This document shows, piece by piece, positions 45,094-55,934 of a stretch of DNA of 64,000 bases (within the stretch, counting starts at the first letter, position 1; each line of letters begins with the position of its first letter). The notes beneath the pieces are model-generated. The model did not search any database, was not told where the DNA came from, and saw only the letters and a program-made list of their open reading frames with translations. A program made the translations under genes and the position numbers. The stretch covers positions 48,458,157 to 48,522,156 of the forward strand of contig NC_092797.1 in the NCBI RefSeq assembly GCF_918797505.1. Reading direction: 5' to 3'. The DNA comes from Bemisia tabaci (Eukaryota; Arthropoda; Insecta; Hemiptera; Aleyrodidae).

Positions 45094-46883
45094 GTAAGAG
45101 GGATGTGCAGTTTTAACCCGCGTGAGGTTTGCACTGAAAAAAAATTCTCGGCGTTTTTACCAAGGTCCGTTGGTACCTTTACCATCTCACATGTTTTACC
45201 AATTATTGGTAGTTTTACCAAGACAGATTAGTAAGCTTACCTAAAAACCTGTATTTTTACTGTCTTTTTCAGGTAAGAATACCACTTTTATTGGTAATCA
45301 ATTCCCGGTAACTTTGCCATTTTACCACGGTAATTCTACCATAGTCGATAAAAAATATTAGCGTTTTTACCAAGGTCCAGTAAAATAACCGAGAAAGTTC
45401 AATCATTTTACCGTGATTTCTCGGTACAATTACCAAGTCCATTAATGGTAATTTTACCAAGAAAAAACTGGGATCAAATAGAACCCTGAATTCTTGGTAA
45501 TTTTACCCTTTTCTTAGTAAATACACCGAGATTTTTTTTTCAGTGTGCACTGGAAAAAAACACATTGGTTCTAGAGTCCAGACTCTTGAAAACATTGACA
45601 AGAAAAAGGATTCTTGATTCAATCAGATTTAAGCTTAGATCAAAAGGAAATCCGCTCAAATTAAGAGGCTTGGTTCTTGATTTAAGCTTAAATCTGATTG
45701 AATCAAGAGTAATTTTTCTTGTCGATGTTTTTTAAAAGTCTGGACTCTAGATCCAATGTGTTTTTTTCCAGTGTGACCAACTCTGCCGTGATAGCGAAGA
45801 GAGCACTAAAAAAAACGTTACGGGCTATAAAGATATACCATCCGTTCCGAGCTCAGAGGCCGAGGCTTCCAGGTGCCGGAGCCGTAGCTTCGATTACGCC
45901 GGGTTCTACGACTTGAACTTTCGGCCTCTGAGCCCGGAACGCAGACGGTAAGTCTATGTAGTCCGTAAGTACGGTTTCCACGGCTGGGTTTTTTTTTTTT
46001 CAGTGAGCGATTAGTGCAGATATGAAGTTATGAAGAAATGGGCTCAGACCGGACAACTTTATAGGAAGAAGCCTCTGTTCTTTGAAAATCTGGAAAAGTC
46101 AGGTTTTGTCTCTAACACTAAAAATTCTGAGAGACTCGCCGCGGAACCTTAAAAGCCACTTTCAACTGAATATTTGGTTATTTCCTATCACGTCAACACT
46201 TCGTACCTACGAAAAATCAGAATTTATGCCCGCAAGATCTCAATTTTTGTATTTTTTCAACTGCAAGAGACTTTGCTCTATAAATTTTTTGTAATAAGCG
46301 TTTTCACGAGATGTTATGGATAAAAGCAACAATCAAAAGTCATGCACTCAGAAAATAAGTTTGAATACGGATATTTAACTTCAGCCCATATTGAACACCA
46401 AAGTTTTTCGATTCTGGTAACTAAAGTTTTCGGTCAAATATACCGAATTCTGGATAATTGAACCGAAGTTCGGTTTTCGCGACTGAAAGCTTCGTCTACC
46501 TGAACTGATAAACCTTTTCGTTCAATTTGGACCGTACTAGGGAATTTTGAAAGCCAAGAAAACTTTCCACCCTGCTTTTTGAGTTTCTCACACCCTTCAC
46601 CCTTCTTATATCCAGAGCGAACTGGCTGACGGCTCACTGTCTGCACGACGACAATGTCCTGGAGAGCGGGTCGTCTGTGAAGGTGCACTTCCCGCAAACG
46701 GATTTGACCGTGTACTGTCATTTTTGGAAGGACGCGGATTACCAGGAGGTCATTAAAGGCGCCGGACTCAGGGTCGTAGAGAAGATCAACCCCCTCGGAA
46801 GGGATGAAGACGGGATTCCGTGGAAGACGGAGAGGACCATGTCGCCTTACTCCATTTATGTTGTTAAGAAAGCGAACAGCTAG
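44642..46883 (+). CDS. Class I SAM-dependent methyltransferase, two coding exons
   Basis: CDS is 44642-45093 joined to 46616-46883 and gives 239 residues. The start is the first ATG after an in-frame TGA at 44561, with A at -3. Exon 1 ends TTCAG before GTAAGA; exon 2 follows a pyrimidine-rich tract and TATCCAG. The junction splits an Arg codon (AG/A), and the frame continues to TAG at 46881. Visible motifs: the glycine-rich SAM-binding loop LDYGCGAAKS (residues 48-57), the acidic end of strand 2 in GVDVNEEMI (Asp72), and YDLVFSRWVL (105-114) at the usual motif-II position. The length is normal for a single-domain Methyltransf_11/25-type enzyme, presumably cytosolic since no signal peptide is visible. 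The substrate cannot be told. The exons are clearly more GC-rich than their surroundings. The overall form resembles bacterial stand-alone methyltransferases, so horizontal origin is possible but unproven; the intron and embedded MITEs exclude simple bacterial contamination. Confidence 0.85.
45132..45545. mobile_element. CACTG...CAGTG MITE with GGTAA motifs, TSD TG
   Basis: A 414-bp element inside the methyltransferase intron. It begins CACTGAAAAAAA and ends TTTTTTTCAGTG, flanked on both sides by TG. The subterminal parts are inverted repeats (TCTCGGCGTTTTTACC near the left end against its imperfect complement near the right end). The interior is built of TTACC/GGTAA words, and GCGTTTTTACCAAGGTCC occurs twice. 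No coding capacity, so it must be moved by a transposase from elsewhere. Confidence 0.85.
45548..45773. mobile_element. fam1 palindromic MITE, TSD TG
   Basis: A 226-bp palindromic element starting CACTGGAAAAAA and ending TTTTTTCCAGTG, with TG on both sides. It shares its left TG with the right target duplication of the preceding MITE, so the two were inserted back to back. The interior has the fam1 landmarks TCTAGAGTCCAGACTCTTG and AGATTTAAGCTTAGATC with their complements. Confidence 0.9.
45804..46005. mobile_element. fam3 CACTA...CAGTG MITE, TSD AG
   Basis: A 202-bp element starting CACTAAAAAAAA and ending TTTTTTTCAGTG, flanked by AG on each side. The interior is palindromic around GAGCTCAGAGGCCGA and TCGGCCTCTGAGC. 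It is the third MITE in a row in the methyltransferase intron. A related copy lies near 14092-14272. Confidence 0.85.
46392..46510. repeat. Decayed fam2 fragment in the methyltransferase intron
   Basis: Several AACCGAA/TTCGGTT words in both orientations resemble the interior of fam2 (compare 27263-27539). The CACTG termini are gone, so this is an old remnant. Confidence 0.5.
46616..46883 (+). CDS. Methyltransferase coding exon 2
   Basis: Encodes the end of codon 151 and residues 152-239, ending MSPYSIYVVKK-ANS. It forms the C-terminal half of the fold. The acceptor is preceded by a long C/T-rich tract (about 46575-46615), and the reading frame from exon 1 continues without a break. Confidence 0.82.
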
Positions 46884-47345
46884 TCATAGTAAACAAGTAA
46901 ACCGAGAAAGAGAATTGACCAAAGAAAGGACCGAGTTTCGCAAGAAGGAACCAACTTTTTGGCTTATTTCAGAAACAATATATCTGTTTAAGATCCTCAA
47001 TTTCTCCTCACATTCTTTTAAAAATGTCTTAAAGCCATGGCTTCTTCTTACTAAACTCAATCCGGATGAGGTTTATACTTAAGCACTGCGTGTTCATGGT
47101 TTCTTTTCCTTTTACCTCTGAAACGATTCGCGCAAGAGGCAGCTTGTGAAGCAAATCTCGAACGAAGTATGAATTGTTGAGATAAACGTTGATTCAATGC
47201 GATACACATTGGGTCGATTGTATACCACCGTGTAATGATCGGAATGTATAACTTGGCATTACATGGCGTTACTAGAAGAAAACATGCACCTCGATCTCTT
47301 GTGATCTCTAATATAAAATCCTCATGATACGATCTCTATGTAAGG

Positions 47346-47375
47346 GTCAAAATAAAAATAAAAAATTTCTACAAA
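47346..47375 (+). promoter_or_regulatory. Probable poly(A) signal of the methyltransferase gene
   Basis: AATAAA-type hexamers overlap at about 47351-47362, roughly 470 bases after the stop codon. A GT-containing stretch (GCGTGTTC) follows a short distance downstream. 46884-47345 would be the 3' UTR; I see no other gene in it. Confidence 0.45.
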
Positions 47376-47885
47376 GCGTGTTCAATTATTTATTTGAAGA
47401 AGGAAAGAGGGGTTGAAAATTCCCCATTCTGTCAATTGCATGAGTGTGAAATCAAGGTGGTGCTTTTTTACAATGCAAAAGTCTCTTTACTTTTCTGTGA
47501 ATCAAGACAAAATGATCTACAATTTTGCGTTGAAAAATTTTATAATTGAAACAAAGGGTTTCGGCAGGTTTTGCTAAATCCTTATGATTTTTTTTTAAAT
47601 TATTCTTTTGTTTCTGATAAATTAATCTTGAAAAAACATGACGCTAAAACAAGGAACACGCGTATATTGGTTTTCGACGTCATAGAAACCTAGTGATATT
47701 TTAGATCACGAGGATTGTGATATTTGTATATGGCCGATCTGCGTCAACGCACAAAATGTCGTATAAGTTTTTCCGTGCTTTTTCATTTATATTCTATGAG
47801 AATTTCACGAAATACCATCAAGCGATGACCGTCCTTTGAAAAATGCTATTAGTGTGAATGGGTTTATTAGAAAAGACCGCAATTT

Positions 47886-48005
47886 TCCGCCTCTCCGGCG
47901 TAAGGGCGTAACTCAGTTTCTACGAGAGCCGTGTTTTACATGTAAATCCAGGCTTTCTGGGGCTCATGCGCAAATCGAGATACGCCCTTACGCCGGAGGA
48001 GCGAC
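47886..48005. mobile_element. fam4 120-bp palindromic MITE
   Basis: Left arm CTCCGGCGTAAGGGCGTAAC, right arm GATACGCCCTTACGCCGGAG, loop GTTTTACATGTAAATCCAGG. Of the four fam4 copies, its arms match each other best. Confidence 0.75.
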
Positions 48006-51000
48006 GAATTGAAGTATACGTAAGGTGGTTTTATCACATGGTTGTATAAGTCATCTAATCTTAACACATAACACTATATCACGAGACATCCCATCGAAAT
48101 TGTCTCTTCAAAGAAAATATTTACTGCAAATTTCACGACTGAATTTTCTGCAACGAGAAATTAACTCGTCTTTAGTTAATTCCGCTCAAGTGGGCACCGA
48201 AGAGCGCCGATGAGCAGTTCTAATAACGCGAAAGAAGATTGCAACGTGAAATAATTATAATCTCGGACTTAAATGCATATTGAGTCTGGAACAAAATTAC
48301 TCCGATCCCGCGGTAGGTGCTGAAATTAAGAGGGATGCGAGCGCATTATAAAAACGCCGAGGTTTTCGATCGGAGCATATGGACGAAATTGAAGTGTCCG
48401 CTTGAGATTAAACCATGAGAGAGTCGGATTAAAGTAGTTTTCGTGCGGTTAGAACTATCCGTAATTAATTTCAACAGTGGTCTCTGGCCTAGCTTTCATA
48501 AGTTTTCCATGGTAATATGAATGCTCGACTTAATAACTGAATTCGAGAGGCACTCGGGCTGAGGGGTTAATTTGCCTCCCTCCCGCTTCCCTCGCCCAAG
48601 AAATCTACCGTTGGAGGATGATGGAGCACAATCATGCTTTTCATTTTTTTGAAATTAATTTTGATTTGAAGCAGGGCATTTCACCACCTCTCAGAATTGC
48701 TTTTCTTAGGCTTTAATGTGGTTTAGAATTACTCTTCTCGGCCTTCTGCCACCCCAATTCTTCCAAATCCCCCTCTCTAATTCTTATCTTTCTTTCGAAA
48801 AAAATGGTTGATACTGTATGAACAATTTAAATGAACTATGCACCAATTCAACTTTATTTAATATAAAAATACTTAGTACAAGTAATAGTCTTTGTCAACT
48901 ATAGAATACTTTCTTAACCGAACAGTACTTTCTGATTAGTGTACATAACTTGCGAAACGAACGACAGTAACATAAAAATGAGGATTATTCAATCCTTGAC
49001 ACTGAGTACCAAATGATCAATACAAGCATGAAAGGGAAATGCTGAAATGTATCATTTCGTTTATAGTACGTCGTGAGTTAAAATTTAAATAACTAAAATA
49101 AAAAAAAATTAAAAAATGTCATGTATCTTTCAAATCTGCGGAGGAGCCAGTTCAAGCTGTCAAAAGCTTGACTATATTCGATGTGAATCTCTAAATTGAC
49201 CTTATTAAATATGGTATTTTACCAAAAATACTTAGTTTGATCTCTTAAAGTGCATCCGTACCGGAATTTAACCAACATTGAGATATAGAATTCATTTTGC
49301 TGAATTACGAGATCCGTTTTATATTTTCACCAAAAATTGGACAGATTTCGCCCAGAGGCACATTTCAGTTCCTTATTCCCAGAGAATCTATCTAGTTAAG
49401 CTGAACATTAAGCTTAAAGTGTGCAAACGCGAAATATACATTCGCTAAACCAAATGGGTTATTTTTGCGTTCGTAAACTTCCAGCTTCAAGTCAAGTTTT
49501 ACAAACGAAACTTTCTGGAACCAAGCAAGCGAAGTGTGTTTCCCTGCGTAGTGGATCCTTTCTACCAAGAATGTAAAGCAAAATTCGTTCGATTACTCCG
49601 TGTTTGCTTCCTTCCGCCATCGATAAATCTTAATGGGAAAAACACCACTATTATTAGTTTTGTGCACTATTCAAAAAGACTCAGTATCACCATACTGTTA
49701 CCAGCACGGCTGCGAATGTCATATTTTTTTTGTGATAGTGCAGCAGTTCCAAATACCCGCGCAGATACATGACTATGTGCGCAAGCGCATGGTGCTCATT
49801 TGACCGCCATTTCGGCGTTGCCAGCTGCGCGCGCAGTCTGTAATTACGTCACTCGAGGCGCACAATTACGAAGAGCCGAGGAGGCTGAGACCTAACGAAA
49901 TGGGCGGCGATCTCCGCTCGGAGTAAATCACAAAGCGCACTTTGATTCGGCTTTCCAGCGAAATGGTTAAATTGCAGCGTAACGCTCCGCGGCCACGTTG
50001 TCACGAAGCAGAAAAATCAGATTTTCCTTCCGTAAATCAAAGATCTTCGGCAAATCACGCAAGAGATGCGGGTAATCCTTCAATTCGGTGGTTATGCAAT
50101 TTTAGGTACTCAGAAGTTGAAATAGTCGTATCACATGGACTGGACGCCGCGCTGTCTCTTTTTTTTTCTGAAACCCTCCCTGGCTGTCTTCGGTTAAGCA
50201 CAAATGCCGTAATCGACTTTTATGTTAGGAATGGTGATTTTAGGCTGTTTGTACTTCTTTTTGAATTTAGAAACCACAAGTTTTTAAAAGAAATTTGTTT
50301 AAAAAGATCAGTCGTCTTTAAGGACAAACAAAAATGGGGAGAAAAACCACTTTCCCAGCCCGAATTGACCGCCAAAACACGGGTTTATGGCATTTGCGGT
50401 TAACCTTGCGACAGAACGGTAAAGCCCACTTTTTCGAAATCAAGTTTCTCTAAAAATCCGACCGAGCTAATATAAATAAGCTGATAGATTCGACTAACAC
50501 AGCAAAATGTGTTTACCTCCGTTCTACTGTTCTACGTTCTTCCGTTCATGAACTATGGCTCTTTTTTTATAAAAGAGTATGTGAAATATGTCAATTTTTG
50601 GTCATCCGAACAATTTCTAAGAGGACAATTTCTAAGAATCCTCTAGATGATTAATGATACTTTTACGTATAATGGAGGATTTATTGAAAACTTTGAGAAT
50701 TACTGCTCTTTTCTGTAACACTGCACCATTGCAGGCCCAGTTTAGCAACATCGTGGATATGCAGGGAGGGAAGAGCTGTGCCGCATGGAGAATTGCTTTT
50801 TATTTATCGACACCGACTCGCTCTATACGTAGGCTACGATCCCTGTAGTTGAGTGAGTATCGCATGTAATTTTCCGATCAGGGATGCCACTTAGGTGAAT
50901 TCGCTTGAAAATTATCTACTACGGCCGTGGAATTTTTCGCTGTAAGCTGGCAAGCATGGAACGTCGCGTTTCGCTGAGATTGATTTCGAGCCTTGGGTGA

Positions 51001-51589
51001 AATCAGGGCGACATTGCAGATCGATCCTGCGATCTGATTGGATCGCCCGTCGTTAAAGCTTGGGCCAGGACCTCCAGGATTCCCCTTCCCCTCATTATTG
51101 CAGACATTATTTTTCACCATTTCCCGGCAGGTATTTTATGAAGCTGGATATTTTCTGACTACATTTTAAGGGACTGAATAAACGTAAATAAAGTTTGGAG
51201 GATGGCGGCAACTCTGATCACCATTATGATTGGAAATGGTCGCAATTGCCATCCTAGGTTTTGAATTTTTAGTATGGGTTACAGGACGTTAGTGGGTTAC
51301 AGGGAATAAACGGTACAGTATTGGCGGTACCTTTTTTTTTCAAGCAGATCGAGGCTTTTTTGTTGATGTTGTTGCCACAGCACTTCATCCCTGGGTTGTG
51401 TCACACCTCAATACACTGGAAATTCCTAAGCAGTATAAGATTTTTTCCAAAAACCTCCTTTGTGAAATGGTTTTTTGGACGGCAAGTGTTAACATGCATC
51501 ATTCCATCGCAAAATAGTTTGAAATCATTGTGAATCTTGGCGCGTGTAAAAACGGCGTAACGAAAAAAAAAAGATTTACGCCGACCATT
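48006..51589. other. Long gene-free stretch
   Basis: About 3.6 kb with no convincing exon. The 153-codon frame at 49942-50403 has no motif. The phrase CTCAGAAGTTGAAATAGT at about 50111 also occurs at about 25837, so part of it is a repeat. Poly-pyrimidine and poly-A runs are short. Confidence 0.45.
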
Positions 51590-51727
51590 TGAAGTACATT
51601 TTGCAATAAGGAACTATAACTTCCGATTCATTCGTGAAATCGTCTGCTGCGTAGGCAAACTAATGGCACATTTGTCGTTTTAAAAGGAGCCAAAAATTTT
51701 GGTTCCCAATTGCAAAATGCAGTCTAT
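51590..51727. mobile_element. fam7 palindromic MITE
   Basis: Left ATTTTGCAATAAGGAACTAT, right GGTTCCCAATTGCAAAATGC then AGTC. Middle AACTAATGGCACATTTGTCG. Confidence 0.65.
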
Positions 51728-51926
51728 TTTACATGTACTTTCAGATTATTTTTAACCTGTTTTAAAATCAAATTTTGTTCATCAGTCCTGACGCACTACA
51801 TAAAAGATTTGCCTTTGGTGGTGTTATTCAAAAAAATTCTGGTAAATCACTTATTATTAACTGATCAAACGACTATCAAATCGTCCACATCGCCGATTCA
51901 CCAAAACTAAAATTCCACCTGTGGAA

Positions 51927-52083
51927 GTGAAATGATTGGACTTCATTTTGCAAGAGGAGCTTTTTTTTTTTTTCTGGCTCATTCTAGAACAACGTATCTG
52001 CCATTAGTTTCCCAATGCAGATACTCGCTTTTATGGATAAACCAGAAACAATAGTATCGTTTTGCAAAACGAAGTTCAATTTT
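51927..52083. mobile_element. fam7 palindromic MITE with T-run
   Basis: Left GATTGGACTTCATTTTGCAA, right ATCGTTTTGCAAAACGAAGT then TCAAT. A 13-T run follows the left arm (about 51962). Middle CGTATCTGCCATTAGTTTCC. Confidence 0.65.
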
Positions 52084-52869
52084 GTTCCTCTATGCCAGCA
52101 AACCACAAAACAAAGGACATATAATGCACCATACGGAAGTTAATAATATACAATAGCCCTTGATCCAGCGTTGTACCGATCGCGAAATCCTTCAGGAGTT
52201 AAGTTCCAGGCCAAAGCCGTGTGGCAGGGACAGGAGGGTGGTCAAACAGGTCACGCCTCGTGCGCCGGATGACGACTTAAGCTCTCCCTGAAATTAAAAA
52301 GGATTAATCAGAAAAGCCCTGCGTGGATAGGGATACGAGCCCCAATCCCGGGTCCAAGTAGATATCAACGCAAGTGCCATGAATTGATGAGCCCTGGGGA
52401 CCACAAACCGGGGCAGGATCTGGGTTCCATCAAAAATTGGCGCTGGTATCGTTGTTGAGGCCCTTCTTACGTTCTGTTGAATGCAAACGGTCAACCCTCC
52501 GAATCACTCCTTTCGCTGCGTACGGTCAGTCAGATTATGCTGGCTGCTCTCTTCGCTCCCTTGCTGTCCCTGTATCTCATCCCTTGGTATTCGGTTGTTT
52601 TATTAATTAGCCTGCTTTGGTGTAATCGTTGTTTTGATTGTTTTAATGTTGTGACGATGTTTGTTCCATTGCTGTTTGACACTACGCGAGTAAAATGATC
52701 GCACATAGTCGCACGCTTACCTGTCGTTGGGATAGACTGAACAAATTGTTATAAACTTGCCTTTTTCAATTGAAAAGGAATTTGATTTAAAGGAAAATTT
52801 CATGGCTCAACTGTTTTTTACCGATGAATGGTTGTTTTGAAAGATGTTTTAAATGAATGTTTTCTTCTC

Positions 52870-52900
<31 letters not shown>

Positions 52901-53929
52901 TTCTAGTTTAATAAGGACTGTTGTTCGAGTGTAATTCTAAGAAAAGCATGTTATTTTTAGTCGATGAAAAATTCAATTTTCTTTGATAATAAAAAAATAT
53001 AATTCTAATCTAAAACAAAATTCTTTCATTTAAAGTCAGTTCTCTTCAATTGAAAAAATATTTATTTGAACAAAATTTCTGCAAATGAGATTTTTTTAAA
53101 AATTTAAAAATGTGTTTTTAATCATTGTTCATAAGTAAAATGATTATTTTACATCTCATCACTCGGCTGACGGAACGGACTTAACTTCATCTGTAAATCA
53201 AAATACCGTTTTCTAATTTTGCCACAATATGCCTCCTCTTTACCTCAGACACCGCCTAAAAGTGTAATCCTAGGGGCTGCTTGAGAGGTTTTCTTGCTTA
53301 CTTTCTTTTTATCGGTGCTCCAAGTTTTGCAAAACTGCTCAAACAGTAAATACCTTTTCCTCCCGGTCTCCCGATCTACATAACCTTAAATTTACATGAG
53401 TACCGGCTGTTGAGAAATTTTTCCTCCCCTAAGCGCCCCCGAGGATACAGCCCTCATCGAGAATCGATAGACTTACCCCTCGTTTCGATAGTGCCTCCTG
53501 GCGAGCATCTACCGAGGGAAAGTCTTATCGGAAAATCGAGATCGCGTTTTCCGAGCTGCAGTCTTTACGACTGTAACGTCCGAGCAAGGGGCTTTTCAGG
53601 GTCAAGCGGGGACCTTAATGGGGCACTAAAAGCGGAGGCGCGCCCCTGGAAAGAATGAATCATTTATCAGACATCATCTGTCCGAGCATTTATGATCCCT
53701 CCAGCTGGACTTGATTACGCTCAGGGACCAATAATTTCGGACCCTGGGCGTCTTGTCCGTATTTATGTCCCGCGCCGGGCTCGTCTGTCCATGAATAATC
53801 GATGGCTTCATTAGTTCATGGAAGCAGCTTCCGTTCGATGAGCTTTTATGACATTCAACAGTGTGGAAATTCCTTTACATACGTCGATAGCGTTCTTTAC
53901 TTGCGTACCCTCGAAAAAAATGACTTGGA
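52084..53929. other. Gene-free stretch with a CTT microsatellite
   Basis: (CTT)n lies at about 52876-52904. The 73-codon hydrophobic frame at 52477-52698 is AT-driven and has no homolog I recognise. 53400-53800 is somewhat GC-richer. Confidence 0.45.
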
Positions 53930-53975
53930 TTTGGACTGCATTTTGCAATGAGGAACTACAGTTACAGGCTCATTG

Positions 53976-54020
<45 letters not shown>

Positions 54021-54110
54021 ATCTGTATGGGTAAAATGTTGGCACATAAGCTGATTCTAGAAAAATCCAGAAATCATACTTCCTATTTGTAAAATGCGGT
54101 CCATTTGTCG
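53930..54110. mobile_element. fam7 MITE carrying a 40-A tract
   Basis: Left GGACTGCATTTTGCAATGAG, right TATTTGTAAAATGCGGTCC, middle TAAAATGTTGGCACATAAGC. An uninterrupted run of 40 A (53978-54017) sits where other copies have a short GTAAAAA stretch, so it is an expansion inside the element. Confidence 0.75.
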
Positions 54111-55251
54111 TTAAAAACATTTCCTCTCAATGTGGATTTTCAACACTTTCACTAAACATTTTCCAGTTAATAATTCCTTAACGAGAATTTTCGTTAAATC
54201 AAGCGGAAATCGTTCCATATTTTTCATTTAAGTCTTCAGACACTCCAAATAAAATAACGAACAAAATTTTCTGGAAAATTTGAAGAGAAATTTCAACAAA
54301 TTTCTCCAAAAATTCGTGATTTGTCAAAGGAAGTTTGGCAACGTCCATAGGCTCATACGGCGTTTTGCCTCGGCACGGCAGTGTAGTTCGTTAAATATGT
54401 GCACACAAGAAAACTTTGGAGATATTTTAATACCGTAAATTTTATCCTCAGTGAAAAAAGTAAGTTGAACCCAGAATCCACTAAGAGTACTGTAAAAGCG
54501 ACGATCCGTTTTTTCCGCGGACATTCCCGCTGATCCAAAAATACATTTTTCTCCGCGTGCCTGGATGAAGAGCTCGGCCGCAGTGAAAATAAACGTAGGT
54601 GGGAGATAAGAGTATCATTACGCTCCTTGAACGGCGACATAACAATAACATTTCCCGAGGTAAAGAAAAGGCGGAGCAGGGGCGCGGGAAGACGAAGGGT
54701 CAAATTAAAATGGAAACAATCGGAGGCCGAGCGCAGGGACGGGAGCCCTGGCCGGGGATCCGGCTGTCGAGTCGAGAGCCGCTTTTATGAAGTCAATGGA
54801 GGGACAATCAAACGGGACAATCGACGAAGACCCCGAGTGGAGTTATTATGTAAATGGCTCCCCGTCCGGTCAACTCAAGATTGACCCCTTTTTCCGTTCC
54901 GAGTCGCGAAGAAATGCCTTTCAATAAGTTTATCCCAAGGTCGCCCGGAACTCGTGGACCTTGGGTGTCCCGTTCGTGGGTGTCGAGCGTGGCTCAAGAG
55001 TTTTCGGGGTCTCGGGGGTGTTTCCTTCCGCCCTCCGTTTCGGCCTTATCTGCGCCTGGACGACGGCCACCCCCGTGACATCTCCAATTCTCGTAAGCTG
55101 TCCGCTGCCCGACTCGCCGGCCGCTCCCGTCAACCGCCGATTGGAAATCGAAGTGTTTCGCGCCACAGTGGTCACGGATCGGACTCTCTTCAAACAGGTT
55201 CTTCTATCAGGTGGAAGCTTTTGGTCAGCAGCGGGCTGATTTTTTAAATTA
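54111..55251. other. Partial fam6 copy, then GC-rich island
   Basis: A fam6 right half ends at about 54380 (GGCTCATACGGCGTTTTGCC, TCGGCACGGCA). About 54640-55210 is GC-rich with overlapping ORFs on both strands that look compositional. No gene is called. Confidence 0.45.
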
Positions 55252-55491
55252 CACTGGAAAAAAAACACATTGGATCTAGAGTCCAGACTCTTGCAAACAT
55301 TGACAAGAAAAAGGACTCAAATCAAGTCAATCGAGTCAATCAAGTTTAAGCTTAAATCAAAAGGAAATCCGCTCAAATTAAGAGGCATGGTTCTTGATTT
55401 AAGCTGAAATCTGATTGAATCAAGAGTATTTTTTCTTGTCGATGTTTTTAAGAGTCTGGACTCTAGATCCAATGTGTTATTTTCCCCAGTG
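55252..55491. mobile_element. fam1 palindromic MITE, TSD TA
   Basis: 240 bp, CACTGGAAAAAA to TTTTCCCCAGTG, flanked by TA. The left arm has an extra direct repeat (TCAAATCAAGTCAATCGAGT) not present in other copies. Confidence 0.88.
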
Positions 55492-55527
55492 TAATAGGCA
55501 CAGCTACAGATAAAGAAGACTTAAGGA

Positions 55528-55733
55528 GTATGGAGTGATCCTATTGGTTGAAATGGATGGTTTCTATACACTAACGGAGAAAATGGTGAACTGAGTAAAG
55601 GGTTTCTCGTGAGTTTCCGTTAGTTAGTCCACCACCTACCACCTTTCTCCATCTCAACCACCAAAAGGATCCCTCCATATCCTTGTTGTCTTTTTTGTCT
55701 ATAGCTTTATCTACCAATTTCAACAATCAGCTC
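55528..55733. mobile_element. fam10 palindromic element
   Basis: Left GTATGGAGTGATCCTATTGG, right CACCAAAAGGATCCCTCCAT followed by TTTGTCTATAGC. Corresponds to 19205-19455. Confidence 0.6.
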
Positions 55734-55822
55734 GCAGGTCTCAGACTACCACGAAGAAAGAAGGATACAATGCTTGATTAGGATTCTAGGTTTTACCTAC
55801 CTTTTCCAGTCGTATTTGAATA

Positions 55823-55934
55823 TATTTCTGCCAAACGGAACTATGTGCATTAAGACATGAGCCCTGAGATCCATAAGAATTTACGCATGACAGGACTCAC
55901 GTTATGAGACACATAGTTCCGTTTGGTAGAAATA
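55823..55934. mobile_element. Palindromic MITE of 112 bp
   Basis: TATTTCTGCCAAACGGAACT and its inverted partner AGTTCCGTTTGGTAGAAATA form the ends, with CTATGTG/CACATAG continuing inward. A diverged sister interior follows at about 55980-56050 (ATGAGCGCTGAGACCTATAA). Confidence 0.7.

Noticed and set aside
44642..46883. Methyltransferase as bacterial contamination or a symbiont scaffold
   Set aside because: The gene has a clean GT-AG intron filled with MITEs that also occur tens of kilobases away in the same window.
49942..50403. 153-codon plus-strand ORF
   Set aside because: No recognisable domain, no splice borders or start context, and part of it is an interspersed repeat also seen near 25837.
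55252..55491. fam1 copies as hAT or Tc1/mariner elements
   Set aside because: The duplications are 2 bp but not restricted to TA (AG and TG also occur), and the CACTG ends do not match the usual hAT 8-bp pattern.
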